A DNA stretch of 64,000 bases from contig JBARBG010000025.1 of assembly GCA_049792815.1 (NCBI GenBank), forward strand, positions 1-64,000. The letters run 5' to 3'. Shown here one piece after another: positions 1-9,086 of this stretch. The DNA comes from DAIDKA01 sp049792815 (GTDB taxonomy: Bacteria > Pseudomonadota > Gammaproteobacteria > Steroidobacterales > Steroidobacteraceae). The position numbers and the translations under genes are program-made. Positions within the stretch are counted from its first letter, which is position 1; every line of letters starts with the position of its first letter. The notes below the pieces were generated by a model, which saw only the letters and a list, made by a program, of their open reading frames with translations, was not told the origin of the DNA and searched no databases.

Positions 1-848
1 TCCCGCAGCTGTCGTATCACGCCGACCGCGCGCTCGCGCAAGGGTGCACCGCTCAGGCCGCCGGGCCGCTCGGCGTGCGGCAAGCCCGCGACCGCCGCCC
101 GATCCACAGTCGTATTGGTGGCAATCACCCCATCCAGCTGCAGATCGCGAATGACCTGGGCCGTCGCCGCCAGCTCATCGCCCGCCAGATCCGGTGACAG
201 CTTCACTACCAGCGGCACGCGCCAGCCCACGCGCTGCGCCAGCTGTTCACGTGCTTCAAGCAGTGCCTGCAACAGCGGGCGCAACTGCTCTCCTTCCTGA
301 AGCTGCCGCAGCCCCGGGGTGTTGGGACTGCTGACGTTGATGGTCACGTAATCCGCGAATTCATACACCGTCTGCAGCGCCGCGACATAGTCGCCCGTCG
401 CCTGCTCCGGCGGCGTCGCCGCGTTCTTGCCGATGTTGACGCCGCACACGCCGGTGTAGCGGCGCAGCCGCAGTCGCTGGGCGGCGGCCTGCGCGCCTTC
501 GTTGGGAAAACCCATGCGATTGATGACGGCGCGCGCCTTGGGCAGCCGAAACACCCGCGGCCGCGGATTGCCCGGCTGGCCCTTGGGGGTCAGCGTGCCC
601 ACTTCCACAAAGCCGAAGCCCAGAGCGCCCATGGCATCCACGCAGGTGGCATTCTTGTCGAAGCCGGCCGCAAGCCCTATGCGATTGGCGAAGGTCAGGC
701 CCATCAGCTCCACGGGCGCCGCGGGCGCCGCGGGCGCGAGCAGTTTCAGCAACCCCAGGCGGTGGCTCAGACGCAGTGTGGCGAGTGTCAGCTGATGCGC
801 CTGCTCGGCGTCCAGTGCGAAGAGCAGTGACCGCGCCAGCGCGTACAT
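1..848 (-). CDS. pyrD: Dihydroorotate dehydrogenase (quinone), 3' end cut off by window edge
   Basis: Class 2 dihydroorotate dehydrogenase, which oxidises dihydroorotate to orotate in pyrimidine synthesis and passes electrons to quinone at the inner membrane. The first 282 residues are visible; the family is about 335-345 residues, so roughly 55 C-terminal residues lie outside. The N-terminal helix MYALARSLLFALDAEQAHQL is the membrane-associating helix of class 2 enzymes. Further signatures are AAGFDKN, NRMGFPNEGA, GVNIGKN, the catalytic-serine motif NVSSPNTPGL, VVKLSPD and ATNTTVDR. The ATG directly abuts the TAG of the upstream PurM-like gene on the same strand, so the two are almost certainly co-transcribed and probably translationally coupled. 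Residue identities are canonical; I see nothing broken. Confidence 0.96.
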   Translation of the reverse strand, partial: MYALARSLLFALDAEQAHQLTLATLRLSHRLGLLKLLAPAAPAAPVELMGLTFANRIGLAAGFDKNATCVDAMGALGFGFVEVGTLTPKGQPGNPRPRVFRLPKARAVINRMGFPNEGAQAAAQRLRLRRYTGVCGVNIGKNAATPPEQATGDYVAALQTVYEFADYVTINVSSPNTPGLRQLQEGEQLRPLLQALLEAREQLAQRVGWRVPLVVKLSPDLAGDELAATAQVIRDLQLDGVIATNTTVDRAAVAGLPHAERPGGLSGAPLRERAVGVIRQLR

Positions 849-1958
849 CTAACCGCGCAGCGCCAGTTCGTCAGCCGCGTACTCGATGCCGAGCGGCTCG
901 ATGATCACCCGTCGCGGGCCGGGCTCGACAACTCCGCAGGCCCAGGCTGCGAGGCCCGTGGAACGCGCGGCGGCGATGGTCGCGAGCACCTCCCCCGGCG
1001 GCACGAACAGCGCAAATCCGGCTCCCATGTTGAGACTGCCGTAGGCCTCACGCGCCTGCATACGGCCGGCGCGCTGGATGAAGGCCAGCACTTCGGGCAC
1101 CGCTGGAATGCTGTGCATGCGATAGGTGAACTGGGCCGCGTGGCGCATCAGCTTGCGCCAGCCATGACCGGTGATGTTCACGCAGTAGTGGGGCAGGATG
1201 TGCGCGGCCCATAGCGCCTTGAGAACCGGGGGATACAGCACCGTGGGCTCGAGCACCGCCTCCCCGAACGGGCGCCCGTCGGAGAGCGGCGTGGCGTAGC
1301 CGCGCGGCAGATCTTCGACCAGCTTGCGCACCAGGCTCACGCCATTGGCGTGGATGCCGCTCGACGCCAGCAGCACGATGGCATCCCCCGCCAGCAGGCT
1401 TTCACCCAGGGTGAGGTGCGCGCGCGAGGGGACGATGCCGACGCAGGAAGCGGCGAGATCAATGCTTGCGGGTGCCACGACGCCGGCCAGCGCCGGCGTC
1501 TCGCCACCGCCCCAGGAGATCCCGCACGTATCACAGGCGGCCTGCCAGCCGCGCACCAGGTCCTCCATGCGCGGCACATCCGCGAACCAGTCGCTGCTGC
1601 CGGCCGCCCAGTAGGCGTGTAGCGAGACCGGTGCAGCCCCCACGCTGACCAGGTCATTCACCGCCATGGCGATGGTGTCCTGGGCGATGGTGTCGTAGTG
1701 ACTGCGGCCGCTGATGGCCCGCATGGCATCGGCCACCAGCGACTTGGTCCCCAGGCATTCGAGGATGGAGGCCAGCAGCAGGCCGTGGCTTTCAAATACA
1801 TAGGCCGATTCGCCGCGCGAGCCGTCGATTTCGCGGGCACCGTGCGCGGCCAGGTGCCGGGCGGTGGCCCGTGCGGCCTGCTGGGCGCGGACCTTCAGGG
1901 CGTCGATACGGTGGTAGTCGACTCCCGCGCTTTGGTAATCAAGAGGCGCTTTTCCCAT
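849..1958 (-). CDS. Divergent PurM-like (AIR synthase-related) protein
   Basis: A 369-residue protein of the PurM/AIR synthase superfamily, whose canonical member closes FGAM to AIR with ATP in purine synthesis. It keeps the overall order of PurM blocks: a DYQSAGVDY start, NDLVSVGAAP, the GGGET phosphate/ATP loop, IHANGVSLVRK, ITGHGW and a final glycine-rich GSLNMGAGF. Several normally invariant PurM blocks are altered. DGVGTK appears as ECLGTK, LDYYATG as LHAYWAAG and ITGGG as ITGHG. It may therefore be a paralogue with another substrate, not the housekeeping enzyme, and no purN follows. An in-frame ATG eight codons upstream is possible but would overlap the divergent gene at 1981. It leads into pyrD with no spacer. 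Confidence 0.75.
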   Translation of the reverse strand: MGKAPLDYQSAGVDYHRIDALKVRAQQAARATARHLAAHGAREIDGSRGESAYVFESHGLLLASILECLGTKSLVADAMRAISGRSHYDTIAQDTIAMAVNDLVSVGAAPVSLHAYWAAGSSDWFADVPRMEDLVRGWQAACDTCGISWGGGETPALAGVVAPASIDLAASCVGIVPSRAHLTLGESLLAGDAIVLLASSGIHANGVSLVRKLVEDLPRGYATPLSDGRPFGEAVLEPTVLYPPVLKALWAAHILPHYCVNITGHGWRKLMRHAAQFTYRMHSIPAVPEVLAFIQRAGRMQAREAYGSLNMGAGFALFVPPGEVLATIAAARSTGLAAWACGVVEPGPRRVIIEPLGIEYAADELALRG

Positions 1959-1980
1959 GCGCGCATCGTAACATTCACCC

Positions 1981-2667
1981 ATGAAATACGAGACACGCCA
2001 GTACCCCGACGCCGTCGTGATGACCCCGACCACGCCCGCCACCGCCAGCGTCATCTGGATGCACGGTCTGGGCGCGGATGGCACGGACTTCGTGCCCCTG
2101 GTGCCCGAACTGCAGCTGCCGGACAACGTGGCGCCACGGTTCATTTTTCCCAACGCGCCGGTGCGCCCGGTGACCATCAACAACGGCATGTCCATGCGGG
2201 CCTGGTACGACGTATTCAGCCGGGACGCTCGCGGCCGCGAAGACGCCGCGAGCATCAGGGCCTCGGCTGGCGTGGTGCATGGCCTCATCGACCGGGAGTG
2301 CGCCGCCGGCATCAGCGCCCGGCGCATCGTGCTGGCAGGGTTCTCACAAGGCGGCGCCATCGCCCTGCAGACGGCACTTCGCTATCCGCAGCCCCTGGCG
2401 GGCATACTGGCGCTGTCCACCTACCTGCCGCTGGCCGCGACCCTGGCCGCCGAGGCCAGTGCGGCCAACCGCGCCATCCCCATCCTGATCTGCCATGGGT
2501 TGCACGATCCTATACTGCCGCTGGATCTGGCCCACACGGCATTGGCAGCACTGCAGGCGCAAGGCTATGCGCCGCAACTGCTCGAGTACCCCATGCAGCA
2601 CAGCCTGTGCGCTGCGGAGGTGCACGACATCAGCCAGTGGCTGGTGCAGGTTCTGCCGCCCCTCTAG
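1981..2667 (+). CDS. Alpha/beta hydrolase, phospholipase/carboxylesterase family
   Basis: A 228-residue cytosolic serine esterase of the carboxylesterase/acyl-protein thioesterase family (Pfam Abhydrolase_2). Visible hallmarks are the WMHGLGADG oxyanion region, PNAPVRPVTINNGM, AWYD, the nucleophile elbow GFSQGG, the catalytic-Asp region GLHDPILP, and the final catalytic His in YPMQHSLC. The length matches the family (about 220 residues). The exact ester or thioester substrate cannot be read from sequence. It is transcribed away from the PurM-like gene with only 22 bp between starts, and its stop shares four bases with the converging DUF885 gene. Confidence 0.93.
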   Translation: MKYETRQYPDAVVMTPTTPATASVIWMHGLGADGTDFVPLVPELQLPDNVAPRFIFPNAPVRPVTINNGMSMRAWYDVFSRDARGREDAASIRASAGVVHGLIDRECAAGISARRIVLAGFSQGGAIALQTALRYPQPLAGILALSTYLPLAATLAAEASAANRAIPILICHGLHDPILPLDLAHTALAALQAQGYAPQLLEYPMQHSLCAAEVHDISQWLVQVLPPL

Positions 2668-4661
2668 GACGCCGGCCGGCTCAAATTGCGCAGCAACTCC
2701 TCGGCGAAATAGCCGGCGGGGATGGTGCCTTGCTTCATGAATTCCAGGTGGAAGCGCTGCTCGGAGAACTCCGGGCCGAACAGGCGCTGCGCCCGGTGGC
2801 GCAATGACAGGATCTGGTCCTTGCCGAGCCGGTAGGTGACGGCCTGTATGGGCCAGTGCGTGTAGCGGTTGATCTCACTTCTGGCGCTGTCGCAGCTGGC
2901 TCGCTTGGCCGGGTTGGCCAGCGCCTGCGGGTCGCGGCAGGAGCCGGGCAGAAAATCGATGATCGCGGAGAACTGGCTTACCGCATCTTCGAAAGAAATG
3001 CGCCCGGTGTGCAGGCCCGGGTCCAGGCGCATGCGCAGGTCGCGCAGCAGCTCACCGTGCAGTTCATACAGACGCTCTTCTGGGGTGTAGAACCCGTGCG
3101 GGGCGCCGTTCTGCGGTTCCGCCAGCAGCCCTTCCGCGTACAGCGCCCAGCCCTCGGTGGTGATCGCGTCCTCCCACATCGACGAGGAGTCCGCGACGGC
3201 GCCTGGCGTCAGCCAGCGCACCGGGGAGATCTGCGCGCGCCAGGCGCTCATGATTTTGTAGTTCCAGTCGTGCCCGGGAAACCCTTCATGCGCCGCCAGA
3301 TCCGGCTCGGCGTCGTAGTTATGCAGCTCACGCAGCAGCTGCTGGTCATCGCCGGTGGGCGTTACGTAGAAGCGACCCACGCCGTCGGGCGTGAAGATCG
3401 GGGCCGGATAGTAGGCAGCGCTTTGTATCGAGGAGCGCAAGGGTGGCGGCGTGATTGTGACGTCCAGCCGGTACTGCGGCGGCACGTCAAACAAATGGGT
3501 GGTGCGGCCGTAATCCACGAGCCGCTGGCCGACCTTGCGATACGAGTCGATCATGGCCGCATCAGTGGTCGGCGCATTCTCCTGCAGGTGTTCAAACACC
3601 ATGCTCACCAGGGCATCGGCCCCGCCTGAAGTTGCCACCGAGAGCCAGTGGTGGGCCTGCGCAATGGTGCGCGCCAGCGCCACCATTTGCGCGCGGCGGG
3701 CCTGCAGCACGGGCCAGGATTGGTTGAAAAGCGCCGTGGCCGTGGTCTCCACGTGCAGATTGTTACGCAGGGCCCAGTCGTATTCAGCTTCGCCCATGGC
3801 AAAGCGATCGGCGCGAAACTGCGGCTTCAGCGCCTTCGCATCCTGGCCCGCGGGATCCACGAAGAACGTCGTGGCGATGTGATCGTGCAGCTGCTGGTAG
3901 GCCGCCGCGGCGTCCTTGCCGGCCTGCTGCAGCTGGCGCTGCAGCGGCTCGCGGTTCGCGCCGGTCATCATCTGCGCCGCAATTCCCGGCAGTGTCTTCG
4001 AGAAATACTCGGCGTCAGCCGTGGTGCTGTTCAACCCGTAGTCCCTGAGCAGCCGCCAATCGGGTGCCCGTCCGGTGCGTACGCCCGCCGCCAGTTGCGC
4101 CTGCGCCGTGGCCAGATAGCCCGGCACCGCGCGCGTGCGGGCCAGCACCTGCTGCCACTGCGCCTCGGTGCCCCGGGTCGTCACGCCCGGTTTCAGGCCC
4201 TGGATCTGCCAGTCGATGCCGCGCAGCGGCTCCTCCACGTAGGAGTCGATGGCGCTTTGCTGATGGCGCAGTACTTCATGCTGGTGCAGCAGGAAATCAA
4301 TCTGCGCCACTGCCACCAGGCGATCGATGCGCCGCCGCGCCGACAGCCGCCGTGGCTCGGCCTGCGCGAACTGGTTGCGCAAAAGGCGCAGCTGCTGGTC
4401 CTCGGCGAGGATCGCGGCCGGTGAATTATCGCGCAGCTTGCCATCGACATCGGCGAGGCTCGGATCAAAAGCCGACCCGCCAAGATAAGTGGCAACCACG
4501 GGGAAGCTGCGCATGCTGAACACGACGTAGGCATGTTCCAGAGCGGTGAAACGCGCGTCGGCGTCACTCTCCGTATGCGGCGGCGGCGCCGCGCTGCCGC
4601 TGGCCAGCGCCCCTGCTAGCACTACCGCCAGCGCAGCCGCCGCGTTTTTCGATGCAGTCAC
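2664..4661 (-). CDS. Secreted DUF885 family protein (putative metallopeptidase)
   Basis: About 665 residues, DUF885 family. The diagnostic block is HEGFPGH, a HExxxxH-like motif in which the two histidines and glutamate are predicted zinc ligands or catalytic residues; a WEDAITTEGWALYAE block follows, also typical of the family. An N-terminal signal peptide (KNAAAALAVVLAGALASGSA) predicts export to the periplasm. I prefer the GTG at 4661, which has GGGAG five bases upstream; an in-frame ATG at 4682 lacks a convincing ribosome site and would put charged residues before the signal sequence. Family members are thought to be peptidases, but the substrate is unknown. The gene converges on the esterase with a 4-bp tail overlap. 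Confidence 0.88.
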   Translation of the reverse strand: MTASKNAAAALAVVLAGALASGSAAPPPHTESDADARFTALEHAYVVFSMRSFPVVATYLGGSAFDPSLADVDGKLRDNSPAAILAEDQQLRLLRNQFAQAEPRRLSARRRIDRLVAVAQIDFLLHQHEVLRHQQSAIDSYVEEPLRGIDWQIQGLKPGVTTRGTEAQWQQVLARTRAVPGYLATAQAQLAAGVRTGRAPDWRLLRDYGLNSTTADAEYFSKTLPGIAAQMMTGANREPLQRQLQQAGKDAAAAYQQLHDHIATTFFVDPAGQDAKALKPQFRADRFAMGEAEYDWALRNNLHVETTATALFNQSWPVLQARRAQMVALARTIAQAHHWLSVATSGGADALVSMVFEHLQENAPTTDAAMIDSYRKVGQRLVDYGRTTHLFDVPPQYRLDVTITPPPLRSSIQSAAYYPAPIFTPDGVGRFYVTPTGDDQQLLRELHNYDAEPDLAAHEGFPGHDWNYKIMSAWRAQISPVRWLTPGAVADSSSMWEDAITTEGWALYAEGLLAEPQNGAPHGFYTPEERLYELHGELLRDLRMRLDPGLHTGRISFEDAVSQFSAIIDFLPGSCRDPQALANPAKRASCDSARSEINRYTHWPIQAVTYRLGKDQILSLRHRAQRLFGPEFSEQRFHLEFMKQGTIPAGYFAEELLRNLSRPAS

Positions 4662-4784
4662 TGCAACTCCCGCGCGGGTCATCCCAAGGGGGCAGCCATC
4701 CTGCCACAATCTGCCAGAATTGCCCCACCGGGTTGACCTAAAGCTCCGCGAACCTTGGCTTCAGGCAAACCGCAGGTGAACGCC

Positions 4785-5528
4785 ATGCTTCAGGATCTTC
4801 CGGTCTGGCTTGCGCATTTCCGCAGCCAGGCTGCGCACCCCCGGCAGGTTCCCATCACGCTCGATGACACGCTGAGCGGTCGCGAACGACGCCTGATCGA
4901 AGCCTCCATTGCCACCTTTCAGCTGGGCGAGAGTTCCGATGGTGCGCAGCTGCGCCGTGCCGTGGAACACTACTGCGCAGAACCGCACGGCCCCGCGCTG
5001 GTGGAAATCTTCGATCTGTTCATCGCCGAGGAACAGCGCCATGCACGACTGCTGGGCGAGTTCATGCAGGACCACGAGATCGCGCTGCGCGAGCGCGCCG
5101 TGACCGATCAGGCCTTCCGCCGCCTGCGGCGCCTGGGCGGCCTCGAGGCGCGCCTGCGGCTGCTGCTCACCGCGGCGATCATCGGCATCGTCTTCTACCG
5201 GGCGCTGGAGGTCGTGACCGACTGCCGGCGGCTGCAGATCCTGTGCCGAAGCCTGGTGGCGGACGAGCTGGTCCACGTCGCGTTCGAGTCCCAGCTGTTG
5301 TTGGCGATGAAGAATCGCAGACCGGGCCTGGCCAAGCTGCTGCTGGGTGCCTGGGAGCAGGGGGTGCTCGCCGCAGCCGCGCTGGTGGTCTGGGCCACGC
5401 ATCGCCCGGTGCTGAAGTCCGCGGGCTACGGCCCCGTGCTGTTCCTGCGTGACTGCCGCAGTCAATACGCCTTCTACCTCAAATGGCCCCCCGCGCCCCG
5501 CGCCAGCCGCAGGTCGCGCGTGGCCTGA
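4785..5528 (+). CDS. Ferritin-like diiron-domain protein
   Basis: A roughly 247-residue, mostly helical protein. Two carboxylate/histidine clusters, LFIAEEQRHARLL and LVADELVHVAFE, match the ExxH pairs that bind two irons in ferritin-like four-helix bundles. Between them lies a hydrophobic helix (LLLTAAIIGIVFYRALEVV). The ATG at 4785 is preceded by AGGTGA at a good distance; a TTG ten codons upstream is possible but less likely. No signal peptide, so cytosolic. I do not recognise a specific function. Related proteins sit in the ferritin-like superfamily with no assigned reaction, and this could be an oxidase, an oxygenase-like protein or an iron-binding stress protein. It is read in the same direction as yciH and the mdtD-like gene. 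Confidence 0.75.
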   Translation: MLQDLPVWLAHFRSQAAHPRQVPITLDDTLSGRERRLIEASIATFQLGESSDGAQLRRAVEHYCAEPHGPALVEIFDLFIAEEQRHARLLGEFMQDHEIALRERAVTDQAFRRLRRLGGLEARLRLLLTAAIIGIVFYRALEVVTDCRRLQILCRSLVADELVHVAFESQLLLAMKNRRPGLAKLLLGAWEQGVLAAAALVVWATHRPVLKSAGYGPVLFLRDCRSQYAFYLKWPPAPRASRRSRVA

Positions 5529-5568
5529 CCCTTGTCCTCACAGCGCCGTTGAGTGAAGCTCGTGTGCC

Positions 5569-5844
5569 GTGAAACCACTGCATAAGGCCCCGCCACCCGC
5601 TGGGCCGGCCCGGGTACGGGTCGGACGGGAGACTTCTGGTCGCGGTGGCAAGGGCGTCTCCGTGATCAGCGGACTGCCGTTGTCGGGCGCGGACCTTGCG
5701 GCACTGGCGACGCGTCTTAAGAAGCTGTGCGGGGCCGGTGGCGCAGTCAAGGACGGCCGCATCGAAATCCAGGGCGATCACCGCGACCGGCTGGTCGAGG
5801 AGCTGGTGAGGCTGGGATATGAGGCCAAGCGTTCCGGGGGCTGA
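5569..5844 (+). CDS. yciH: YciH, SUI1/eIF1-like translation initiation-fidelity protein
   Basis: A 91-residue member of the SUI1/eIF1 family. The core is recognisable: RVGRETSGRGGKGVSVISGL, then LAALATRLKKLCGAGGAVKDGRIEIQGDH and the C-terminal VEELVRLGYEAK. Bacterial YciH binds the 30S subunit and discriminates against aberrant initiation complexes; it is usually dispensable. Translation starts at GTG 5569. It lies 40 bp after the ferritin-like gene and 14 bp before the exporter gene, so the three probably share a transcript, though no functional link is apparent. Confidence 0.93.
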   Translation: MKPLHKAPPPAGPARVRVGRETSGRGGKGVSVISGLPLSGADLAALATRLKKLCGAGGAVKDGRIEIQGDHRDRLVEELVRLGYEAKRSGG

Positions 5845-5858
5845 TACGCTCCCGCTCC

Positions 5859-7292
5859 TTGAGCACACCGCCGGAATACTTCGACAGCACCGCCTCGCAG
5901 CGCGCATTGCGGCCACTGCTATGGCTGGTGGCGGCCAGCTTTTTCATGCAGACGCTGGATGCGACCATCGTCAATACGGCATTGCCGGCGATGGCGCTGA
6001 GCCTGGGCGAGCGCGCGCTGCGCATGCAGTCGGTGGTCATCGCCTATTCCCTGACCATGGCCATGCTGATTCCGGCCTCCGGCTGGCTCGCCGACCGCTT
6101 TGGTATCCGCCGCGCCTTCCTGTGCGCCATCGTGGTGTTCACCGGCGGCTCGATTCTGTGTGCCGCCTCCCATAGCCTGACTGAACTCACGGCGGCACGG
6201 GTGCTGCAGGGGGCCGGCGGCGCGCTGCTGCTGCCCATCGGACGGCTGGCGCTGCTGCAGACCTTTCCGCGCGAGCGCCTGTTGCCGGCGATGAGTTTTG
6301 TCGCAGTCCCGGGCCTGGTGGGCCCGCTGATCGGCCCGACCCTGGGCGGCTGGCTGGTCCAGGTGGCCAGCTGGCACTGGATCTTCCTGATCAATGTGCC
6401 GATCGGCATCCTCGGTGGCTTTTTCACGGTGCGTCACATGCACCTGTCGCGCCCGACGTCGGTGCCACGCTTTGATTTCTCCGGCTACCTGCTGCTGGCC
6501 GTGGGCATGATCACGGTATCGATTGCGCTGGATGGGCTCTCGGAGCTGAACCTGCATCACGCCACGGTATTACTGCTGCTGGTGTTTGGCCTGGCGAGCC
6601 TGGTGGGTTACTGGCTGCGTGCCACGCAGCAGGTCCACCCGCTGTTTCCGCCGGCCCTGTTTCGCATACCGACCTTCAGCATCGGCCTGCTGGGCAACCT
6701 CTTCGCAAGGCTCGGCAACGGCAGCATGCCCTACCTTATTCCGCTCTTCCTGCAGGTGGAGCTGGGGTTTGCGCCCTTTCACGCCGGGTTGATGCTGCTG
6801 CCCATATCACTGTCGGCGATGCTCACCAAGCGCAGCGTCACGCGCCTCATCCACCGTTTCGGCTACCGCACCGTCCTGGTCGGCAATACGCTGCTGGTGG
6901 GCGTGGCCATGGCGAGTTTCGCGCTGCTAGGCCACGCCACGCCGCTGTGGGTGATGGTGCCGCAGCTGGCGCTGCTGGGCATCGTCAATTCATTGCAGTT
7001 CACCGCCATGAACACCCTCACCCTCAAGGACCTGGACGGCCCGGAGGCCAGCAGCGGCAACAGCATGCTGTCGATGGTGCAGATGCTGGCCATGAGTCTG
7101 GCAGTGGCCGCGGCGTCGGGCCTGCTGGCGGGTTTCACGGACTCCTTCGGGCGCGAGCGTCTGCTGGCCGTGTTCCAGGCCACCTTCCTCTGTGTCGGCC
7201 TGATGACCACCGCTTCGGCGTGGATTTTCTGGCAATTGCCGAATGACGATCCGGACCGGCGCGCAGGCACAGACGTTCCGGAGATGTCCTAG
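5859..7292 (+). CDS. mdtD: MFS multidrug exporter, DHA2 family, MdtD-like
   Basis: A 477-residue inner-membrane proton-coupled exporter of the 14-helix DHA2 family. Its first membrane segment contains FFMQTLDATIVNTALPAMA, the motif shared by E. coli MdtD, and the protein parallels MdtD through SGWLADRFGIRRAF (motif A), LPIGRLALLQ, GPTLGGWLV (motif C), FHAGLML and MNTLTLKDL. Translation appears to begin at TTG 5859, 14 bp after yciH; no in-frame ATG gives the complete first helix. E. coli mdtD sits with mdtABC and baeSR; here there are no RND neighbours, so it probably acts alone. Substrate unknown. Confidence 0.92.
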   Translation: MSTPPEYFDSTASQRALRPLLWLVAASFFMQTLDATIVNTALPAMALSLGERALRMQSVVIAYSLTMAMLIPASGWLADRFGIRRAFLCAIVVFTGGSILCAASHSLTELTAARVLQGAGGALLLPIGRLALLQTFPRERLLPAMSFVAVPGLVGPLIGPTLGGWLVQVASWHWIFLINVPIGILGGFFTVRHMHLSRPTSVPRFDFSGYLLLAVGMITVSIALDGLSELNLHHATVLLLLVFGLASLVGYWLRATQQVHPLFPPALFRIPTFSIGLLGNLFARLGNGSMPYLIPLFLQVELGFAPFHAGLMLLPISLSAMLTKRSVTRLIHRFGYRTVLVGNTLLVGVAMASFALLGHATPLWVMVPQLALLGIVNSLQFTAMNTLTLKDLDGPEASSGNSMLSMVQMLAMSLAVAAASGLLAGFTDSFGRERLLAVFQATFLCVGLMTTASAWIFWQLPNDDPDRRAGTDVPEMS

Positions 7293-7355
7293 CACGGCGA
7301 AGAAATGCGCTATATTCTGGCTGATATCACAGTCCGTTGGGCCAGGGGGGACAAC

Positions 7356-9086
7356 ATGCGATCGATCACTACGGCAGCGGTGCTGACCGGACTGGTCTGC
7401 GCCGCACCGGCCTTCGGCGCAGACGCGAACGCCGGCAAGACCGTTTTTCGCGCCCAGTGCGCGCTGTGCCATAGCGCCGAAGCCGGCGACAACGGTGGCG
7501 CCCAGGGCCCCAATCTCAATGGCGTGTTCGGGCGTCATTCGGCCAGCACGCAATTTGGCTATAGCGCCGCCCTGAAATCCTCCGGACTGACCTGGGACGC
7601 CGCCACGCTGGACCGTTTTCTGACTTCGCCCACGACTGTGGTCCCAGGCTCGGCCATGGTGATTCCGGTGCCGGACAATACCCAGCGCGCCAACCTGATC
7701 GCCTACTTCCAGGGCGTGAAGGAAGGCACGTTCAAGCCGGCCGCGCCTGCTTTTGCCGGAGGTCCCCCCACCGCCCCGCCCGCGGGGAGTCCGGGCGCGA
7801 ACAAAGCCATCAAGGGTTCCGACGACTGGAAAAAAGACGTTCCGGGCCGTGTCCATCGTATCGACATCGCCAAGCTGCCGGCGCCCTATGACACGCCGTC
7901 GTCGGCCAAGTTTCCGCGCCTCGTGCCCAAGCCGGCCGATGCGAATGTGAGGCTGCCGCCGGGCTTCGAGATGACGGTGTTCGCCACCGATACGACCGGG
8001 GCCCGCAAGATGCTGCTCGCACCCAATGGGGACATTTTCCTGAGCGAGACGCAGGCCAACAAGATCGTGGTCATGCACCCTGCGGCGGACGGCTCCCACG
8101 CAGAGCACATCACCACCTACGCGCAGGGCCTGGTGCTGCCGCATGGCATGGCCTTCTATCCGAATGCCAGGCATCCGCAGTGGCTGTACGTGGCCGAGAC
8201 CAACCGGCTGGTGCGCTACGCGTACAAACCGGGGGATACCATAGCCAGCGGCGTGCCGGAGATCGTCGTGCCGCAGCTCTCACCCGTCGCCGGTGGCGGC
8301 CACTTCTCGCGCGATGTCGCCTTCTCGCTGGATGGCAAGAAGATGTACGTGTCGGTGGGCTCGCAGTCCAACGTCGCCGAAGACCTGCCGAAGAAGAGCC
8401 CGGCGCAGATCAAGGCCTGGGAGGCCGCGCATGGCCTGGGCGCGGCCTGGGGCAATGAGGAGAATCGCGCCGACGTTCTGGTCTGGGACGTGGGCGCCAC
8501 CGACAAGCCCGGCAAGGTCTACGCCAGTGGCATCCGCAATTGCGTCAGCCTGACCATTCAGCCGGGCAACGGCGCGCTGTGGTGCACGACCAATGAGCGC
8601 GACATGCTGGGCGATGACCTGGTACCCGACTATTCCACGCGCGTGAAGCAGGGCGCCTGGTATGGCTGGCCCTGGTACTACATGGGCAATCATGAAGATC
8701 CCCGCCATGCCGGTGAGCGGCCCGATCTGGCGGGGCAAGTGACTTCTCCGGATGTGCCCTACCGGTCGCATTCGGCCTCGCTGAACCTGACCTTCTATAC
8801 CGCCAGCAACGGTGCCTCGGCGTTCCCGAAGAAGTACGTGGGTGATGGCTTCGCCGTCCTGCATGGCTCCTGGAACCGTGCCTTTCGCACCGGCCACAAG
8901 GTGGTGCGCGTGCGCATGAAGAACGGTGTGCCCACCGGCGAGTACGACGACTTCCTGGTTGGATTCATCATTGACGACGGCAACGCCTGGGGTCGCCCGG
9001 TTGCGCTGCTGGAAAACAGCGATGGCTCGCTGCTGCTCAGCGACGACGGTGCCAACATCGTCTACCGCATCGCCTACAAGCGTTGA
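7356..9086 (+). CDS. Secreted cytochrome c - sorbosone dehydrogenase-like beta-propeller fusion
   Basis: A 576-residue periplasmic protein in two parts. Residues 1-22 are a signal peptide. Residues 23-125 are a class I cytochrome c with heme site CALCH (35-39), GPNLNGVFGR and a distal VPGSAMVIPVP segment that can supply the methionine ligand. After a proline/alanine linker, residues 180-576 form a soluble glucose/sorbosone dehydrogenase-type propeller, with LPPGFEMTVFA, ARKMLLAPNGDIFLSE, LPHGMAFYP, YVAETNRLVRY, a long WYGWPWYYMG block and FAVLHGSWNR. Such enzymes oxidise sugars or related compounds with PQQ, and the attached heme would take the electrons. ATG 7356 follows GGGGGG; an upstream in-frame ATG at 7305 would spoil the signal peptide. 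Tail to tail with the AGE gene. Confidence 0.88.
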   Translation: MRSITTAAVLTGLVCAAPAFGADANAGKTVFRAQCALCHSAEAGDNGGAQGPNLNGVFGRHSASTQFGYSAALKSSGLTWDAATLDRFLTSPTTVVPGSAMVIPVPDNTQRANLIAYFQGVKEGTFKPAAPAFAGGPPTAPPAGSPGANKAIKGSDDWKKDVPGRVHRIDIAKLPAPYDTPSSAKFPRLVPKPADANVRLPPGFEMTVFATDTTGARKMLLAPNGDIFLSETQANKIVVMHPAADGSHAEHITTYAQGLVLPHGMAFYPNARHPQWLYVAETNRLVRYAYKPGDTIASGVPEIVVPQLSPVAGGGHFSRDVAFSLDGKKMYVSVGSQSNVAEDLPKKSPAQIKAWEAAHGLGAAWGNEENRADVLVWDVGATDKPGKVYASGIRNCVSLTIQPGNGALWCTTNERDMLGDDLVPDYSTRVKQGAWYGWPWYYMGNHEDPRHAGERPDLAGQVTSPDVPYRSHSASLNLTFYTASNGASAFPKKYVGDGFAVLHGSWNRAFRTGHKVVRVRMKNGVPTGEYDDFLVGFIIDDGNAWGRPVALLENSDGSLLLSDDGANIVYRIAYKR

